A DNA stretch of 64,000 nucleotides. Origin: RHLJ01 sp048058975 (GTDB lineage: Bacteria; Bacteroidota; Rhodothermia; Balneolales; Balneolaceae). The stretch covers positions 13,095 through 77,094 of the forward strand of contig JBLLNP010000023.1 of assembly GCA_048058975.1 (NCBI GenBank), given 5' to 3'. Both the position numbers and the translations under genes were made by a program. Below are positions 18,136 through 27,144 of the stretch, one piece after another (the first letter of the stretch is position 1; every line of letters starts with the position of its first letter). The notes under the pieces were generated by a model, which worked only from the letters and a program-made list of their open reading frames with translations, ran no database searches and had not been told where the DNA came from.

Positions 18136-18990
18136 TTATCCGAGATACACTCTTAAAGCTGCGCTTCGGTTATGGTGACGAAGCTTACGAAGTGCTTTTT
18201 CTTTGATCTGACGAACACGCTCACGGGTTAAATCGAAGCGTTCTCCGATTTCTTCCAGAGTTAGAGAATGTTCACGCCCGATACCAAAGTAAAGTCGGAT
18301 TACTTCTGCTTCTCTTTTGGTTAGTTTTGAAAGTGCTCGTTCAATCTCCACTTTCAAGGACTCACCCATCAACTCGAAGTCAGGATTTGGAATCTCTTCG
18401 TTTTCAAGTACATCAAGAAGACGGTTATCTTCGCCCTGTGCAAATGGAGCATCCATCGAAAGGTGACGCCCTGAAATCTTCAGCGTATCGGCAACTTCGC
18501 CTACGGTCATTTCCAGACTTTCTGCTAATTCGTGTGCGGATGGAAGACGCTCGTATTCCTGCTCCAGTTTCGAAAGCTCTTTTCCAATTTTGTTAAGTGC
18601 TCCTACTCTGTTAAGGGGAAGACGTACAATACGGCTTTGCTCGGCAAGAGCCTGAAGGATAGATTGACGAATCCACCAAACGGCATAAGAAATGAACTTA
18701 AATCCACGGGTTTCGTCAAAACGCTTCGCAGCTTTAATCAAACCAAGGTTTCCTTCGTTGATCAAATCTCCAAGTGAAAGCCCTTGATTTTGATACTGCT
18801 TAGCTACAGAAACCACAAAGCGAAGGTTAGCTTTGGTTAAATCTTCCAGTGCACGCTGACTTCCTTTCTGTATCTCTTTCGCCAGACGAACTTCGTCATC
18901 CGGAGTAATTAATTTCTCTTTACCAATCTCGTGCAGATACCGATCTAACGATTCCGATTCACGAGTCGAAATTCCTGAACTTTTTGCCAC
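18136..18990 (-). CDS. rpoD: Primary RNA polymerase sigma factor RpoD/SigA
   Basis: A 284-residue sigma-70 factor. Regions 1.2 (SLDRYLHEIGKEKLIT), 2 (DLINEGNLGLIKAAKRFDETRGFKFISYAVWWIRQSI), 3 (LPSAHELAESL) and 4 (LTLEEIGERFDLTRERVRQI) are all present. Region 1.1 and the non-conserved insert are absent, as is normal for the primary sigma of Bacteroidetes-type bacteria (about 287 residues). The frame opens with GTG at 18990 with no ATG further up and no Shine-Dalgarno sequence. It recognises housekeeping promoters and directs core polymerase. Confidence 0.94.
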   Translation of the reverse strand: MAKSSGISTRESESLDRYLHEIGKEKLITPDDEVRLAKEIQKGSQRALEDLTKANLRFVVSVAKQYQNQGLSLGDLINEGNLGLIKAAKRFDETRGFKFISYAVWWIRQSILQALAEQSRIVRLPLNRVGALNKIGKELSKLEQEYERLPSAHELAESLEMTVGEVADTLKISGRHLSMDAPFAQGEDNRLLDVLENEEIPNPDFELMGESLKVEIERALSKLTKREAEVIRLYFGIGREHSLTLEEIGERFDLTRERVRQIKEKALRKLRHHNRSAALRVYLG

Positions 18991-19178
18991 AATTAAATTA
19001 TTTGGTGAAAATTATGTGCAGTATTCTCGAATGTAGTCAATATGTGATAAGCTGAATGGTTGCAACCTAAATTCGAAGCTTCGTTTTCTATCTACACTCT
19101 GTTGAATCAACAAGCATCAAATATACGAATTTATAGATTTAATATTTTGAAATTCCTGAGATGGATTGGTTAAATCTT

Positions 19179-20369
19179 TCAAAGAAAAGAAGACGCGCTG
19201 AAACGCTCATCCAATCCAAAAAAATTGGCAATTGTAGCTGCCACATCTGCAAAGGTTTCTCTTATTCCTAGATCCAGGACTTTCCGTCCGTCGGACGGAT
19301 TACCCGTCTGACGGACACCGTGAGAGTTAGAATAAACAAGCAAAGGCACAAACTCTCTGGAATGGTCGGTAGATGTAGAACATGGATCGTTGCCATGATC
19401 TCCGGTAATGATGAGAATATCATCTTCTTTTACCTTGGATAGAATTTCAGGAAGGAATTCATCGAATTCTTTAAGACTGCCCGCGTAGCCTTCCGGATCG
19501 CATCTGTGGCCAAATAATTGATCGGTATCAATCAGGTTCACAAATACAAAGGTGTTTTTAACTTCGTCCATCACACGAAGTAAGGTTTGGATTCCTTCCG
19601 CATTATTCTTCGTTCGCTCGAATTTTGAAAATCCTCTCTCAGCAAAAAGATCGATGATCTTCCCAATGGAGTAGGTTTGTACCCCTGCATCAAATAGGTG
19701 TTGAACAATGTTATTGGATGGCGGAATAGCTGAAAAATCATGCCGCTGATCTGATAATCTTTCAAAAGGATGAGTTCCTGTAAATGGGCGTGCAATCACT
19801 CTTCCTACTTCATGTTCGCCCACACAAATATGTTTTCGGGCAAATTCACACCATTCATAAAGTGTAGAAACGGGAGTAATATCATCATGTGTAGCAACTT
19901 GAAAAACACTATCGGCTGAAGTATATACAATCGGCTTTCCGGTTTTAAGATGTTCTTCACCAAAATCTCGGATTACATCTGTACCGGAATAAGGTAGATT
20001 GCAAAGAACACCTTCTACTCCAATCCCTTTACAAAAAGCTTCAATCACCTCTTTTGGAAATCCATTTGAATAGGTTGGAAATGGCTTTTCGAGTTGAATT
20101 CCAGCGATTTCCCAATGCCCTGTTGTAGAATCTTTTCCTCCTGAAACTTCTCTCATTTTCCCAAACGCTGCGGATGGATTTTCTTCTTCCGGGATTGATG
20201 AAAGCGGAATTATGTTTCCGATTCCCATTTTACCAAGATTAGGTAAACGTACACCGGTTTCAGCAGATATATTACCCAACGTGTTCATTCCTTCATCTCC
20301 ATAGAGATGAGCATCTTCCTGGGCTCCTACTCCCAACCCGTCAATAATTATGAGGTAGCAGTTTGGCAT
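19179..20369 (-). CDS. deoB: Phosphopentomutase
   Basis: A 396-residue DeoB, converting ribose-1-phosphate or deoxyribose-1-phosphate to the 5-phosphate in nucleoside salvage. It belongs to the alkaline phosphatase superfamily and uses two Mn2+. The N-terminus has IIIDGLGVGAQEDA with the metal-binding Asp, and the C-terminal half has ITGDHGNDP and STDHSREFVPLLVYS. Between LLVYS and the conserved DLGIRETFADV block it has about eleven extra residues (VRQTGNPSDGRK) that coincide with a DNA palindrome, which looks like an in-frame repeat insertion. The frame is otherwise intact and the enzyme is probably active. Confidence 0.92.
   Translation of the reverse strand: MPNCYLIIIDGLGVGAQEDAHLYGDEGMNTLGNISAETGVRLPNLGKMGIGNIIPLSSIPEEENPSAAFGKMREVSGGKDSTTGHWEIAGIQLEKPFPTYSNGFPKEVIEAFCKGIGVEGVLCNLPYSGTDVIRDFGEEHLKTGKPIVYTSADSVFQVATHDDITPVSTLYEWCEFARKHICVGEHEVGRVIARPFTGTHPFERLSDQRHDFSAIPPSNNIVQHLFDAGVQTYSIGKIIDLFAERGFSKFERTKNNAEGIQTLLRVMDEVKNTFVFVNLIDTDQLFGHRCDPEGYAGSLKEFDEFLPEILSKVKEDDILIITGDHGNDPCSTSTDHSREFVPLLVYSNSHGVRQTGNPSDGRKVLDLGIRETFADVAATIANFFGLDERFSASSFL
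19286..19316. repeat. Palindromic element inserted in frame in deoB
   Basis: A 31-bp element has 13-bp arms (GTCCGTCGGACGG and CCGTCTGACGGAC) with one mismatch around ATTAC. Each arm is itself a palindrome (CCGTC-N-GACGG). It resembles REP-like sequences but lies inside coding DNA. Confidence 0.75.
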
Positions 20370-20395
20370 GATTCACATTTTAACATCAAATTAAG

Positions 20396-20485
20396 TCACT
20401 CAGAGCGGAGCGAAGAGCCTGAACAGAATAATTAAATTTCATTCAGAATGTGTAGATCCCTCGCTTCGCTCTTAATGACATCAAA
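20396..20485. repeat. Dispersed intergenic repeat, copy 1
   Basis: The 144-base gap between deoB and the GAF gene contains GAGCGGAGCGAAGAG and, 50 bases on, CTCGCTTCGCTCTTAATGAC, which are inverted relatives of one motif. Similar pieces occur at 25.6 kb and 44.5 kb. No gene is seen here. Confidence 0.55.
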
Positions 20486-20513
20486 AACTAATTAAATTAA
20501 GCCAGATCGAAAA

Positions 20514-21977
20514 TCAAGCTTCGAAAAGTTCCAGCTCTTCGTTTCTAACTACTTCGCTAAGCGCCTGTTTTGCTTTGGTAAGTATCTGGTACGAGTTGGT
20601 ATCTTCTTTAGTAAGTTTAGTAAAGCCCGCTTTAAAAGAAACGTCCAACGTTTCTCCGTTTGAAAGTTTAAGCCCGTGCGCCAACTTTGTTTTTACACTT
20701 TCCATCCATTCATTAACAGCTGTCTCGGAATCACTCTGAATGATAAATCCATATACATAGTCTGAATTGTACCCGATAAATCCGGGAATACTATGCGCAG
20801 ACGGGTTCAGAAATGTCACAAAATCCTTCTGAATTTTCTGAAGATCTTCCAAACGATACTTAGTTCGTAAAGCAGAGAGTTCATGCGGAGAAGCAAGACC
20901 AAACCAGGTATGAGTACCCTTCCCGGAGCGGATTCGTTGGAGTTCATTATTTAAAGAGGCTTCCCACAATTCTGTCATAAATGCCCCAAAAATCTGGGAC
21001 AATAACTCTTCAGCCATTCCCACCTTCTTTAATACCGACTGGATAGATAGAGAGGCTATTCTGGCAAGATTAGAAAGCTTATGTTTGGTCGATTCTTTAT
21101 AGGTTAATGGATCATTATCATAAGTAACCACAACGGCCTGCCTGCGATCATGAATCATAATTGGTATAGCAAAGCTTGCTCCTTCCGTTCTTCGCTCTCT
21201 GCTGGAAATTAGTCTCGGACTATTGTTAAAATGTATACTGAACACCGGAGCACCTTTTTCAATTGCTTCGTAAGCCACACTTTTCTCTTCCAGTTGTAAC
21301 CCAAGTAATGGAGGATTCTTAGCAAATTTTGAGGTCATTACCAGATTCCAGCTTTCCATCCCAGGACTAACCAGACAAGCACCACCATTCGGCAGAAAGA
21401 GCTGCATTTCTTCCAGCATTTTGGAAAGTAAGTCTACCCTGTGCAGGCGGTAGTCCAATGCATTCAGAGATTCCTCATACTCTTCCCATTCCTTTTGCTG
21501 CTCGTGCAAATCAACAATCTCAAGATACGTATCCAGTACATTCACCAATGCATTGTTATAAGCGTGAATCTGATCCGTGATAGTTCTGAGCTCGACATCT
21601 TTTTCTGTTTCCAATACCGTAATTGCTACGGTTTCTCCCTTATTGATAAAAGGGATCAGCAGCATATTTTTAGCATTTACAAAATCGAAATAATGGGCAA
21701 GTTTCCCTTTCGCTATATCCTCACCAATTTTAAGCTGGGTAATCTCGGTGATATCTTTGTATTCATTCAGAAAGTGCTGCTCAAAAGCGACTCTGTCCTT
21801 AAACATTACATTTGGCAAATGGGTGCTGTTAGATTCCCACACAAACTGTTGCCGTTGATGGTTAACCCAGCACATATACGCCAATTCCACTCTTGTAGAT
21901 GTTCTTAGCAAGTGAACCAGATCGGCCATGATCTGTTTAAATTCCCGTAAAGCTTTTTCTTGTCGGTCGAGAGACAT
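20514..21977 (-). CDS. GAF-domain protein with degenerate GGDEF-like C-terminus
   Basis: A 487-residue soluble protein. Two GAF-like sensory regions can be placed at about residues 15-150 (LAYMCWVNHQRQQFVW, NMLLIPFINKGETVAITVLE) and 185-315 (GGACLVSPGMESWNLV, FAIPIMIHDRRQAVVVTYDN), joined by a helical linker. Residues 335-487 look like a nucleotide-cyclase fold (FLNPSAHSIPGFIGYNSDYVYGFII, SFKAGFTKLTKED, YQILTKAKQALSE), but the GGDEF active-site hairpin is replaced by YNSDY, so it should not make c-di-GMP. It may be a pseudo-enzyme sensor. The fold calls are inference from pattern. Transcribed alone, toward deoB. Confidence 0.65.
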   Translation of the reverse strand: MSLDRQEKALREFKQIMADLVHLLRTSTRVELAYMCWVNHQRQQFVWESNSTHLPNVMFKDRVAFEQHFLNEYKDITEITQLKIGEDIAKGKLAHYFDFVNAKNMLLIPFINKGETVAITVLETEKDVELRTITDQIHAYNNALVNVLDTYLEIVDLHEQQKEWEEYEESLNALDYRLHRVDLLSKMLEEMQLFLPNGGACLVSPGMESWNLVMTSKFAKNPPLLGLQLEEKSVAYEAIEKGAPVFSIHFNNSPRLISSRERRTEGASFAIPIMIHDRRQAVVVTYDNDPLTYKESTKHKLSNLARIASLSIQSVLKKVGMAEELLSQIFGAFMTELWEASLNNELQRIRSGKGTHTWFGLASPHELSALRTKYRLEDLQKIQKDFVTFLNPSAHSIPGFIGYNSDYVYGFIIQSDSETAVNEWMESVKTKLAHGLKLSNGETLDVSFKAGFTKLTKEDTNSYQILTKAKQALSEVVRNEELELFEA

Positions 21978-22080
21978 CTTTCAGATGTAAATTTGATTGT
22001 TCAAATTGCAACTACCAAGCAGGAATGTACTAAACATATCTGACTTTGGAATTTGGAATTTGATGGTTATTAGTCTTTCG

Positions 22081-23883
22081 TTAATTGTTGTTTCTGAGCT
22101 CTTCTGCAAGCTGCTCTGCTTCTTCAACCATTCGCTCGAATGAAGTTAACCCCTTATTCCAGAACTCAGGATCGCGGATATCCAATCCCATTTTAGCGAC
22201 CAAATCGTGAGGCCATTCCGAGCCGCCTGCCCCTAATAATTCCAGATACTTATCCGCGAATCCCTCAGGTTTTCTTGTGTACTCTTCGTACAGAGCGAGT
22301 ACCAATAACTCACCAAAGGCATACGCATAAACATAACCGGGAGTATGCAAAAAGTGAGGGATATAACTCCACCAAATGCCATACTCATCGGTCAAAGTCA
22401 CTGAATCCCCATACAAAGCCTTTTGCTGTTCCATCCATAATTCTGAGAATCGCTCAGTTGTAAGTTCCCCTTCTTCTCTTCGGGCTGTATGCATGGCGTT
22501 TTCAAAACGATTCATGGAAATCTGACGGAAAACCGTAGCAATAGTATCATCTATCTTGCCAACAATAAGTGCCAGCTTTTCTTTCGGATTATCGAGTTCC
22601 TTCAGCAATTTCTGGAACACCAACATTTCACCAAACACAGAAGCTGTTTCGGCAGTAGTTAACGGAGTTCCTGCCTGTAAAGGACCCTGCTGCCGGGATA
22701 GGTATTGGTGAACCCCATGCCCCAACTCGTGAGCCAGGGTTTGTACATCTCGGATTTTCCCATCAAAATTCATAAACACATAAGGGTGAACCGAAGGAAC
22801 GGTACTTGCTGAATAAGCTCCTCCTCTTTTCCCTGGTTTGATGGCGGCATCAATCCAATTCTTATCAAAGAAATAGCTGGTAATCTCTCCCATTTCGGGA
22901 TGAAATTTGGTATAAGAATCCATCACCATTTCTTCCGCTTCTTTCCACGTGATTGTAGCCTCATTCTTTGCAATCGGAGCATATCGGTCATAATCCAGCA
23001 TTTCATCCAACCCAAGTAAATCTGCCTTTAACTTGTAGTATCGCTGAACCAATTCGTATTTGGAAGTAACTGAATTAACAAGCGCTTCGACCGTTTCGTC
23101 ATCGGTTTCATTTGATAGATTTCGGGAAGTAATCCAGCTTGGGTATTTGCGAAGTTTGTCGTTGGTAGATTTATCAGCTAGCAGTGTATTGAATACAAAG
23201 GTAAGCGGATGCGAAAGCTCTTTAAATTTCTTTGTAAGGGATGCATGAGCACGGATTCTCAACTCACGGTCAGAATCATGAAGCTTACTTAGCACTTCCT
23301 GTTCAGAATATTCTTCACCATCCAATTCAAACTTGGCCTGACCTAAGATTTCGTCAAAAAAACGAACCCAGGCACTTCTTCCTGTAACAGATTTGGCAGA
23401 TAAAATCTGTTCCTGTTCTTCTTTAAGTACATGCTCTTTATATCTGCGGGAAGACTCCAGGTAATGCTTGTAGAATTCAAGCTCGGTTGCGTTAATCATT
23501 TTCTGTGCTTCTTCATCAGGAACCTTCAACCATTCCACATCCAGAAAAACCAGCTTCTGGCTCAGTTCAGATCCCAACTCGTTGGATTCCTGAACCAGCT
23601 TGCCGTATTCTGCGTTACCCGTATTTGTACTCCATTGTAAATAGGCGAAAGAACCAATCTTCCCTCCTTTATCCTGTAGGGCTTCATAATTCTGTAGCAT
23701 TTCCTTGAATTCCGACACAGAAAGCTCCGCTATTCTGCCTTTATATTTAGCGGCAAAAGAATCCGCTTCTTTTAAAAGGGATTCTTTGTCTTTTGCTAAT
23801 TGAGGGTCGTTACTTGATGAATATAAATCGCTGAGATCCCAATGAATTTCCTCAGCTCCGGTCACTCTTTTGTTATCGCTCAT
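22081..23883 (-). CDS. pepF: Oligoendopeptidase F, M3 family
   Basis: A 600-residue zinc metallopeptidase that trims peptides of roughly 6-20 residues in the cytoplasm. The zinc site is HELGH (His385, Glu386, His389) in LAHELGHGVHQYLS, with the third ligand Glu in the following TAETASVFGEM block. The N-terminal PepF helical domain starts at EEIHWDLSDLY, and the C-terminus has YVYAYAFGELLVLALY. There is no signal peptide. Length and motifs are complete. It is a single gene with gaps of about 100 and 200 bases on its two sides. Confidence 0.95.
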   Translation of the reverse strand: MSDNKRVTGAEEIHWDLSDLYSSSNDPQLAKDKESLLKEADSFAAKYKGRIAELSVSEFKEMLQNYEALQDKGGKIGSFAYLQWSTNTGNAEYGKLVQESNELGSELSQKLVFLDVEWLKVPDEEAQKMINATELEFYKHYLESSRRYKEHVLKEEQEQILSAKSVTGRSAWVRFFDEILGQAKFELDGEEYSEQEVLSKLHDSDRELRIRAHASLTKKFKELSHPLTFVFNTLLADKSTNDKLRKYPSWITSRNLSNETDDETVEALVNSVTSKYELVQRYYKLKADLLGLDEMLDYDRYAPIAKNEATITWKEAEEMVMDSYTKFHPEMGEITSYFFDKNWIDAAIKPGKRGGAYSASTVPSVHPYVFMNFDGKIRDVQTLAHELGHGVHQYLSRQQGPLQAGTPLTTAETASVFGEMLVFQKLLKELDNPKEKLALIVGKIDDTIATVFRQISMNRFENAMHTARREEGELTTERFSELWMEQQKALYGDSVTLTDEYGIWWSYIPHFLHTPGYVYAYAFGELLVLALYEEYTRKPEGFADKYLELLGAGGSEWPHDLVAKMGLDIRDPEFWNKGLTSFERMVEEAEQLAEELRNNN

Positions 23884-24087
23884 GTACTGTTTCTAACGCA
23901 TTAAATTTAAGGTGGAATATACAGGAAGTGAAAGGGGATTTAAAGCAGTCATCATAGAATATTAAGTTTTTGCACATTCTTGTAAATCCAAAAAAAAAGT
24001 AACATTTTATGCGTTGTAACAATTAATAAAACTTTACTCCACAGAAAACAGCTACTACTTTTTAATCTTAATCTATCCCGTGTAGCT

Positions 24088-24837
24088 ATGAAATATTTAT
24101 TAATTGTAACCCTGATTTTAGGATCATTTATTTTTTCCTGCTCAAATAGCACTTCTTCAAATGAAGTGGAAAAAATTAGTCTACCTCTAAAAGTAGGTAA
24201 CAGCTGGACATATCAGATTACTTATATAAATTACAGTACAAACTCTCCCGAGATTGTAAAAGAATTAGACGAAGTATTCACAGTTATAAGTGATACCCTT
24301 ATCGATGGAGATAAATGGTTTTTTATTTCAAGTAGTAATGAATCACTAAATAGGCTCATGGGAGGATATTACAGTAATCAGGAGGATGGTATTCATTATA
24401 AGTATTCTTTTGATGGTTCTTTATTGGAAAAGACCGTTACAGACCTTGTTCCTTTTCCCGGTGATTACTTCCCTCTAAAATCTTCCGTGAGTCAGAGTAA
24501 AGAATATCCATTCATTCATAACCCTGATACTGAAATCCCAGAGCGCCTTATAGTATCAGAAGATATTATCGGTTCAGTAACTTATGAGAATGAATCATTT
24601 GATGAAGAGTTTGAAACAATAACTCAAAATTATACCTGGAACTATTACCAACAAACCATCAATGATAGGATATATACCATTGCTCCATTCGACCAACATT
24701 ATGCTGTGTCAAATGAAATAGGATTTACAATTTTTGAAAGGGCTTTCGCATCTAAGCTTGGTTCTTCTGAAGAAGATCCGAGGTTAAGGCTTTTAACTAT
24801 TATCAGGTTTAAGCTTAAAGAGTTCAACCTAAATTAA
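24088..24837 (+). CDS. Uncharacterised lipoprotein
   Basis: A 249-residue protein with a lipoprotein signal (lipobox IFSC, Cys18), followed by a short Ser-rich linker and a probable beta-sandwich (LPLKVGNSWTYQITYINY, then alternating strands to the end). The LKVGNSWTY motif recurs in Bacteroidetes-type lipoproteins of unknown function. About 70 bases upstream there is TGTAAC-N16-CTCCA, which only loosely resembles the ECF-type sites at 53.3 kb. Transcribed with the DinB-like gene 20 bases downstream, possibly. Confidence 0.7.
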   Translation: MKYLLIVTLILGSFIFSCSNSTSSNEVEKISLPLKVGNSWTYQITYINYSTNSPEIVKELDEVFTVISDTLIDGDKWFFISSSNESLNRLMGGYYSNQEDGIHYKYSFDGSLLEKTVTDLVPFPGDYFPLKSSVSQSKEYPFIHNPDTEIPERLIVSEDIIGSVTYENESFDEEFETITQNYTWNYYQQTINDRIYTIAPFDQHYAVSNEIGFTIFERAFASKLGSSEEDPRLRLLTIIRFKLKEFNLN

Positions 24838-24856
24838 GTCCAACTGTTGTGAAGCT

Positions 24857-25429
24857 ATGATTGAAAACTACTTGGAAAGCATCCGAAAGCAATTCCAGTA
24901 TTACAAAATGCTGGGGGAAAAGACGTTTGACCAGCTTGAAGACAACGATTTATTCTGGCAACATAATGCTGAAAGCAACTCCATAGCTATTATTGTAAAA
25001 CATCTCTGGGGTAATATGCTTTCACGCTGGACGGATTTCCTCACTTCTGATGGAGAAAAAGATTGGCGGAACCGTGAAGCGGAGTTTGATGCTGATATTT
25101 CATCGAGAAAGGAACTGTTGGAGAAATGGAATGAAGGCTGGGATTGCCTATTCAAGGCACTTGATTCAATAAATGAGGATAATTTCGATACAGTTATTTA
25201 TATCCGGAATATGGAGCATACCATCACGGAAGCCATCAACAGACAATTGGCGCATTACTCTTATCATGTTGGGCAAATCGTTTATATCGGACGAATGATT
25301 AAAGGCGGTGATTGGGAAAGCCTTTCTATACCACGTGGAAACTCAGCTGCTTACAATGCTGAGAAGTTCTCAAAAGAGAAACACAAAGCTCATTTTACGG
25401 ATGAGTTTTTGGGTAAGAAAGAAGAGTAA
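24857..25429 (+). CDS. DUF1572/DinB-like protein
   Basis: A 190-residue four-helix-bundle protein of the DinB/DUF1572 type. The N-terminal helix YLESIRKQFQYYKMLGEKTFDQL, the HLWGNMLSRWTDFL segment and the third-helix QLAHYSYHVGQIVYIGRMI carry the three histidines (in IVKHLWGN, LAHYSYH) expected for the metal site of this superfamily. Many members are thiol transferases (bacillithiol or mycothiol S-transferase-like) or unknown. The actual reaction here is unknown. A second DinB-like gene follows after a repeat-rich gap. Confidence 0.8.
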   Translation: MIENYLESIRKQFQYYKMLGEKTFDQLEDNDLFWQHNAESNSIAIIVKHLWGNMLSRWTDFLTSDGEKDWRNREAEFDADISSRKELLEKWNEGWDCLFKALDSINEDNFDTVIYIRNMEHTITEAINRQLAHYSYHVGQIVYIGRMIKGGDWESLSIPRGNSAAYNAEKFSKEKHKAHFTDEFLGKKEE

Positions 25430-25444
25430 TTGCCTTCACTTTCC

Positions 25445-25640
25445 TCTCCCTGATTCATTCGGTTGCGAATGAATCTGTCCTCCCTCCCAAGGAGGGACAG
25501 TGAGTGTCTCCCTTTGGAGCCTGCCTGTTGGCAGACAGGGGAAACAGGGTCCAAACTTGTTTGGGCGAAGAAGAGGAACACCCGTTTTGTTTTAATAAAA
25601 ACCTTTAGATTCTTCGCTTTCGCTCAGAATGACCTTTTAT
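25445..25640. repeat. Composite intergenic repeat block, copy 2
   Basis: The stretch between the two DinB-like genes is a mosaic of hairpins: GATTCATTCG-N4-CGAATGAATC, a CCTCCC/GGGAGG palindrome, CCTGCCTG-TTGG-CAGACAGG, and TTCTTCGCTTTCGCTCAGAATGAC. The last is related to copies at 20.4 and 44.5 kb, and the second to 34.2 kb. No coding potential is convincing. Confidence 0.6.
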
Positions 25641-25673
25641 TACCTTAGTCGTTGTCAACCTAATCCTACTACT

Positions 25674-26114
25674 ATGCTCACACAAACTCTTTCCGAATTA
25701 TTTGAACGGGACATCCAAAAAGCCAAAGCTGAAATCGAAGCGTATTCCTCCGAAGAAGCCATCTGGAAAAAAGCTGACGGAATTAACAACAGCGCCGGAA
25801 ATCTGAGCCTGCACCTATCAGGAAACCTGCAACACTTCTTTGGAGCCATATTAGGAGGAAGCGAATATGTACGAGACCGTGAATTTGAGTTCAATGGAAA
25901 GGTAACAAGACAAGAACTTCTGGATGAGCTGGATGCAGCGGTTATTTCAGTAAAAGAAACCTTAGCTCAAATGAACGACGAAGATCTCAATAAAGATTAT
26001 CCAATTGAACTATTTGGCGGGCCAATGAAAACTGAATGGTTTTTAGTACACCTTTACAGTCATTTCACCTATCACTTAGGGCAGATTAATTACCATCGAA
26101 GGTTATTAAGTTAA
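25674..26114 (+). CDS. DinB-like four-helix-bundle protein
   Basis: A 146-residue DinB-superfamily protein. The ATG at 25674 is chosen because the longer frame would begin in the repeat block. The predicted metal-binding histidines are in NLSLHLSGNLQHFFGAIL and in the final helix VHLYSHFTYHLGQINYHRRLL. It is more distant from the neighbouring DUF1572 protein than a recent duplicate would be. Function unknown; the superfamily includes thiol transferases and nucleases. Confidence 0.78.
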   Translation: MLTQTLSELFERDIQKAKAEIEAYSSEEAIWKKADGINNSAGNLSLHLSGNLQHFFGAILGGSEYVRDREFEFNGKVTRQELLDELDAAVISVKETLAQMNDEDLNKDYPIELFGGPMKTEWFLVHLYSHFTYHLGQINYHRRLLS

Positions 26115-26127
26115 GTGACCTAAAGTC

Positions 26128-26475
26128 ATGGATTCAAAAAATATTTTCATTGCGAGTACAGCATTGATTGATAAAGCTGAATGGAAAAAGCAATCGGATA
26201 ATAGTGAATGGTATTATATTGGTGAAGATGAAGATTTCGACTTAAAAAAAGTTCAAGAAAAAGTGTCTTCATTCTTAAAAGAGGAAACTATTTATCTAGT
26301 TACTGACCGACATAGTTCAAGAGAAATCGAGACAAACTTATCTGCTAGAAAGGTACAAAAGGCTTTAAAAGATTTTTCAGAGGTGACTCTTTGTTCAAAA
26401 GATTTTAAAGATTTCATGACTTTCAATAGAATAGGTGTAGCTAAACAAGGAAGGTACTTTAATGAACAAGATTAA
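26128..26475 (+). CDS. Small uncharacterised soluble protein
   Basis: A 115-residue protein rich in Lys, Asp and Glu, without signal peptide or membrane segment. Residues 40-75 (KVQEKVSSFLKEETIYLVTDRHSSREIETNL) suggest an alternating helix-strand fold. It begins 13 bases after the DinB-like gene and may be cotranscribed with it. I do not recognise the family. Confidence 0.55.
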   Translation: MDSKNIFIASTALIDKAEWKKQSDNSEWYYIGEDEDFDLKKVQEKVSSFLKEETIYLVTDRHSSREIETNLSARKVQKALKDFSEVTLCSKDFKDFMTFNRIGVAKQGRYFNEQD

Positions 26476-26523
26476 TCCAAAATCTTGAATTTATAATTCA
26501 CAATTCCACGCTTTTGGCGTGGC

Positions 26524-26913
26524 TCACCACGGTTTCTCTAAATCCTCTTTAGTATAAGTCTTCTCTCTGATTTCATACATGCTGCCTTTATTGTCTTTAA
26601 GGCGCATGGGGTCGTTTCCAAATAAGCGAAACAGGATGGCAATGGGTGAAATGAAGAAAAAATAAACGATCCCGAGAATCAGAGGATTCATCACTCTGCT
26701 TAAAATTAACGCCAGTTTGTACCAGCCCCAGACAATCCAGTATCCGGCAGGAGGAATAACCAAGCTAATAAGTCCAATACCCAAGGCTATATAAGCAAAA
26801 ATCTCGTTCTGAAAGATCGCTGCAATCACCAATAACCCAACTACCATCACCAGCTGGGTTTTGGGAGTCTCGGAATCGTTCCTAACAAATTCTATGTCCC
26901 GTACGGGCATCAT
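26524..26913 (-). CDS. SxtJ-like membrane protein
   Basis: About 129 residues with three or four hydrophobic segments (VMVVGLLVIAAIFQ, FAYIALGIGLISLVIPPAGYWIVWGW, MNPLILGIVYFFFISPIAILFRLFG) and an acidic tail ending in EDLEKPW. This is the pattern of SxtJ, a membrane protein found beside carbamoyltransferases in many phyla, first named in the saxitoxin cluster. The start is placed at 26913, one base after the stop of the DUF5989 gene (TGATATG). A longer frame from 26961 would overlap that gene and has no hydrophobic start. Function unknown. Confidence 0.75.
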   Translation of the reverse strand: MMPVRDIEFVRNDSETPKTQLVMVVGLLVIAAIFQNEIFAYIALGIGLISLVIPPAGYWIVWGWYKLALILSRVMNPLILGIVYFFFISPIAILFRLFGNDPMRLKDNKGSMYEIREKTYTKEDLEKPW

Positions 26914-26914
26914 A

Positions 26915-27064
26915 TCAGAACAGGGTATAAATGAACGGTGCGATGGAAGAACCTCCACCAATCACAATCAAAAATCCGAGTAGTAATAAAATCACAATTA
27001 CCGGGGCAAGCCAGAACTTCTTCCGCTCTTTCATAAAACCCCATAAGTCTTTTAGTAAATCCAT
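26915..27064 (-). CDS. DUF5989 mini membrane protein
   Basis: A 49-codon gene that short-ORF cut-offs would miss. The product starts MDLLKDLWGFMKERKKFWL and then has a single membrane helix (APVIVILLLLGFLIVI) and the end GGGSSIAPFIYTLF. This is the characteristic sequence of DUF5989, which almost always accompanies a CmcH/NodU carbamoyltransferase and SxtJ. The charged ERKKFWLAP motif before the helix is the conserved part. It lies between the two partners with near-overlapping ends, so the three are translated together. Confidence 0.85.
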   Translation of the reverse strand: MDLLKDLWGFMKERKKFWLAPVIVILLLLGFLIVIGGGSSIAPFIYTLF

Positions 27065-27144
27065 TTTCTTTGTGTTGAGCCACTAAAACTCAAAAGCACT
27101 AAAAATTCAAATTATTTGTGCTTTTGTGATTCTGTGGCAATTAA

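Noticed and set aside
24016..24043. TGTAAC-N16-CTCCA upstream of the 24.1-kb lipoprotein as a fourth ECF site
   Set aside because: The spacer is 16 and the second box differs at two of five positions. It may be chance in AT-rich DNA.
26506..26522. CCACGC-N5-GCGTGG hairpin after the SxtJ-like gene as a terminator
   Set aside because: No T-run follows on either strand and the stem is only six base pairs.
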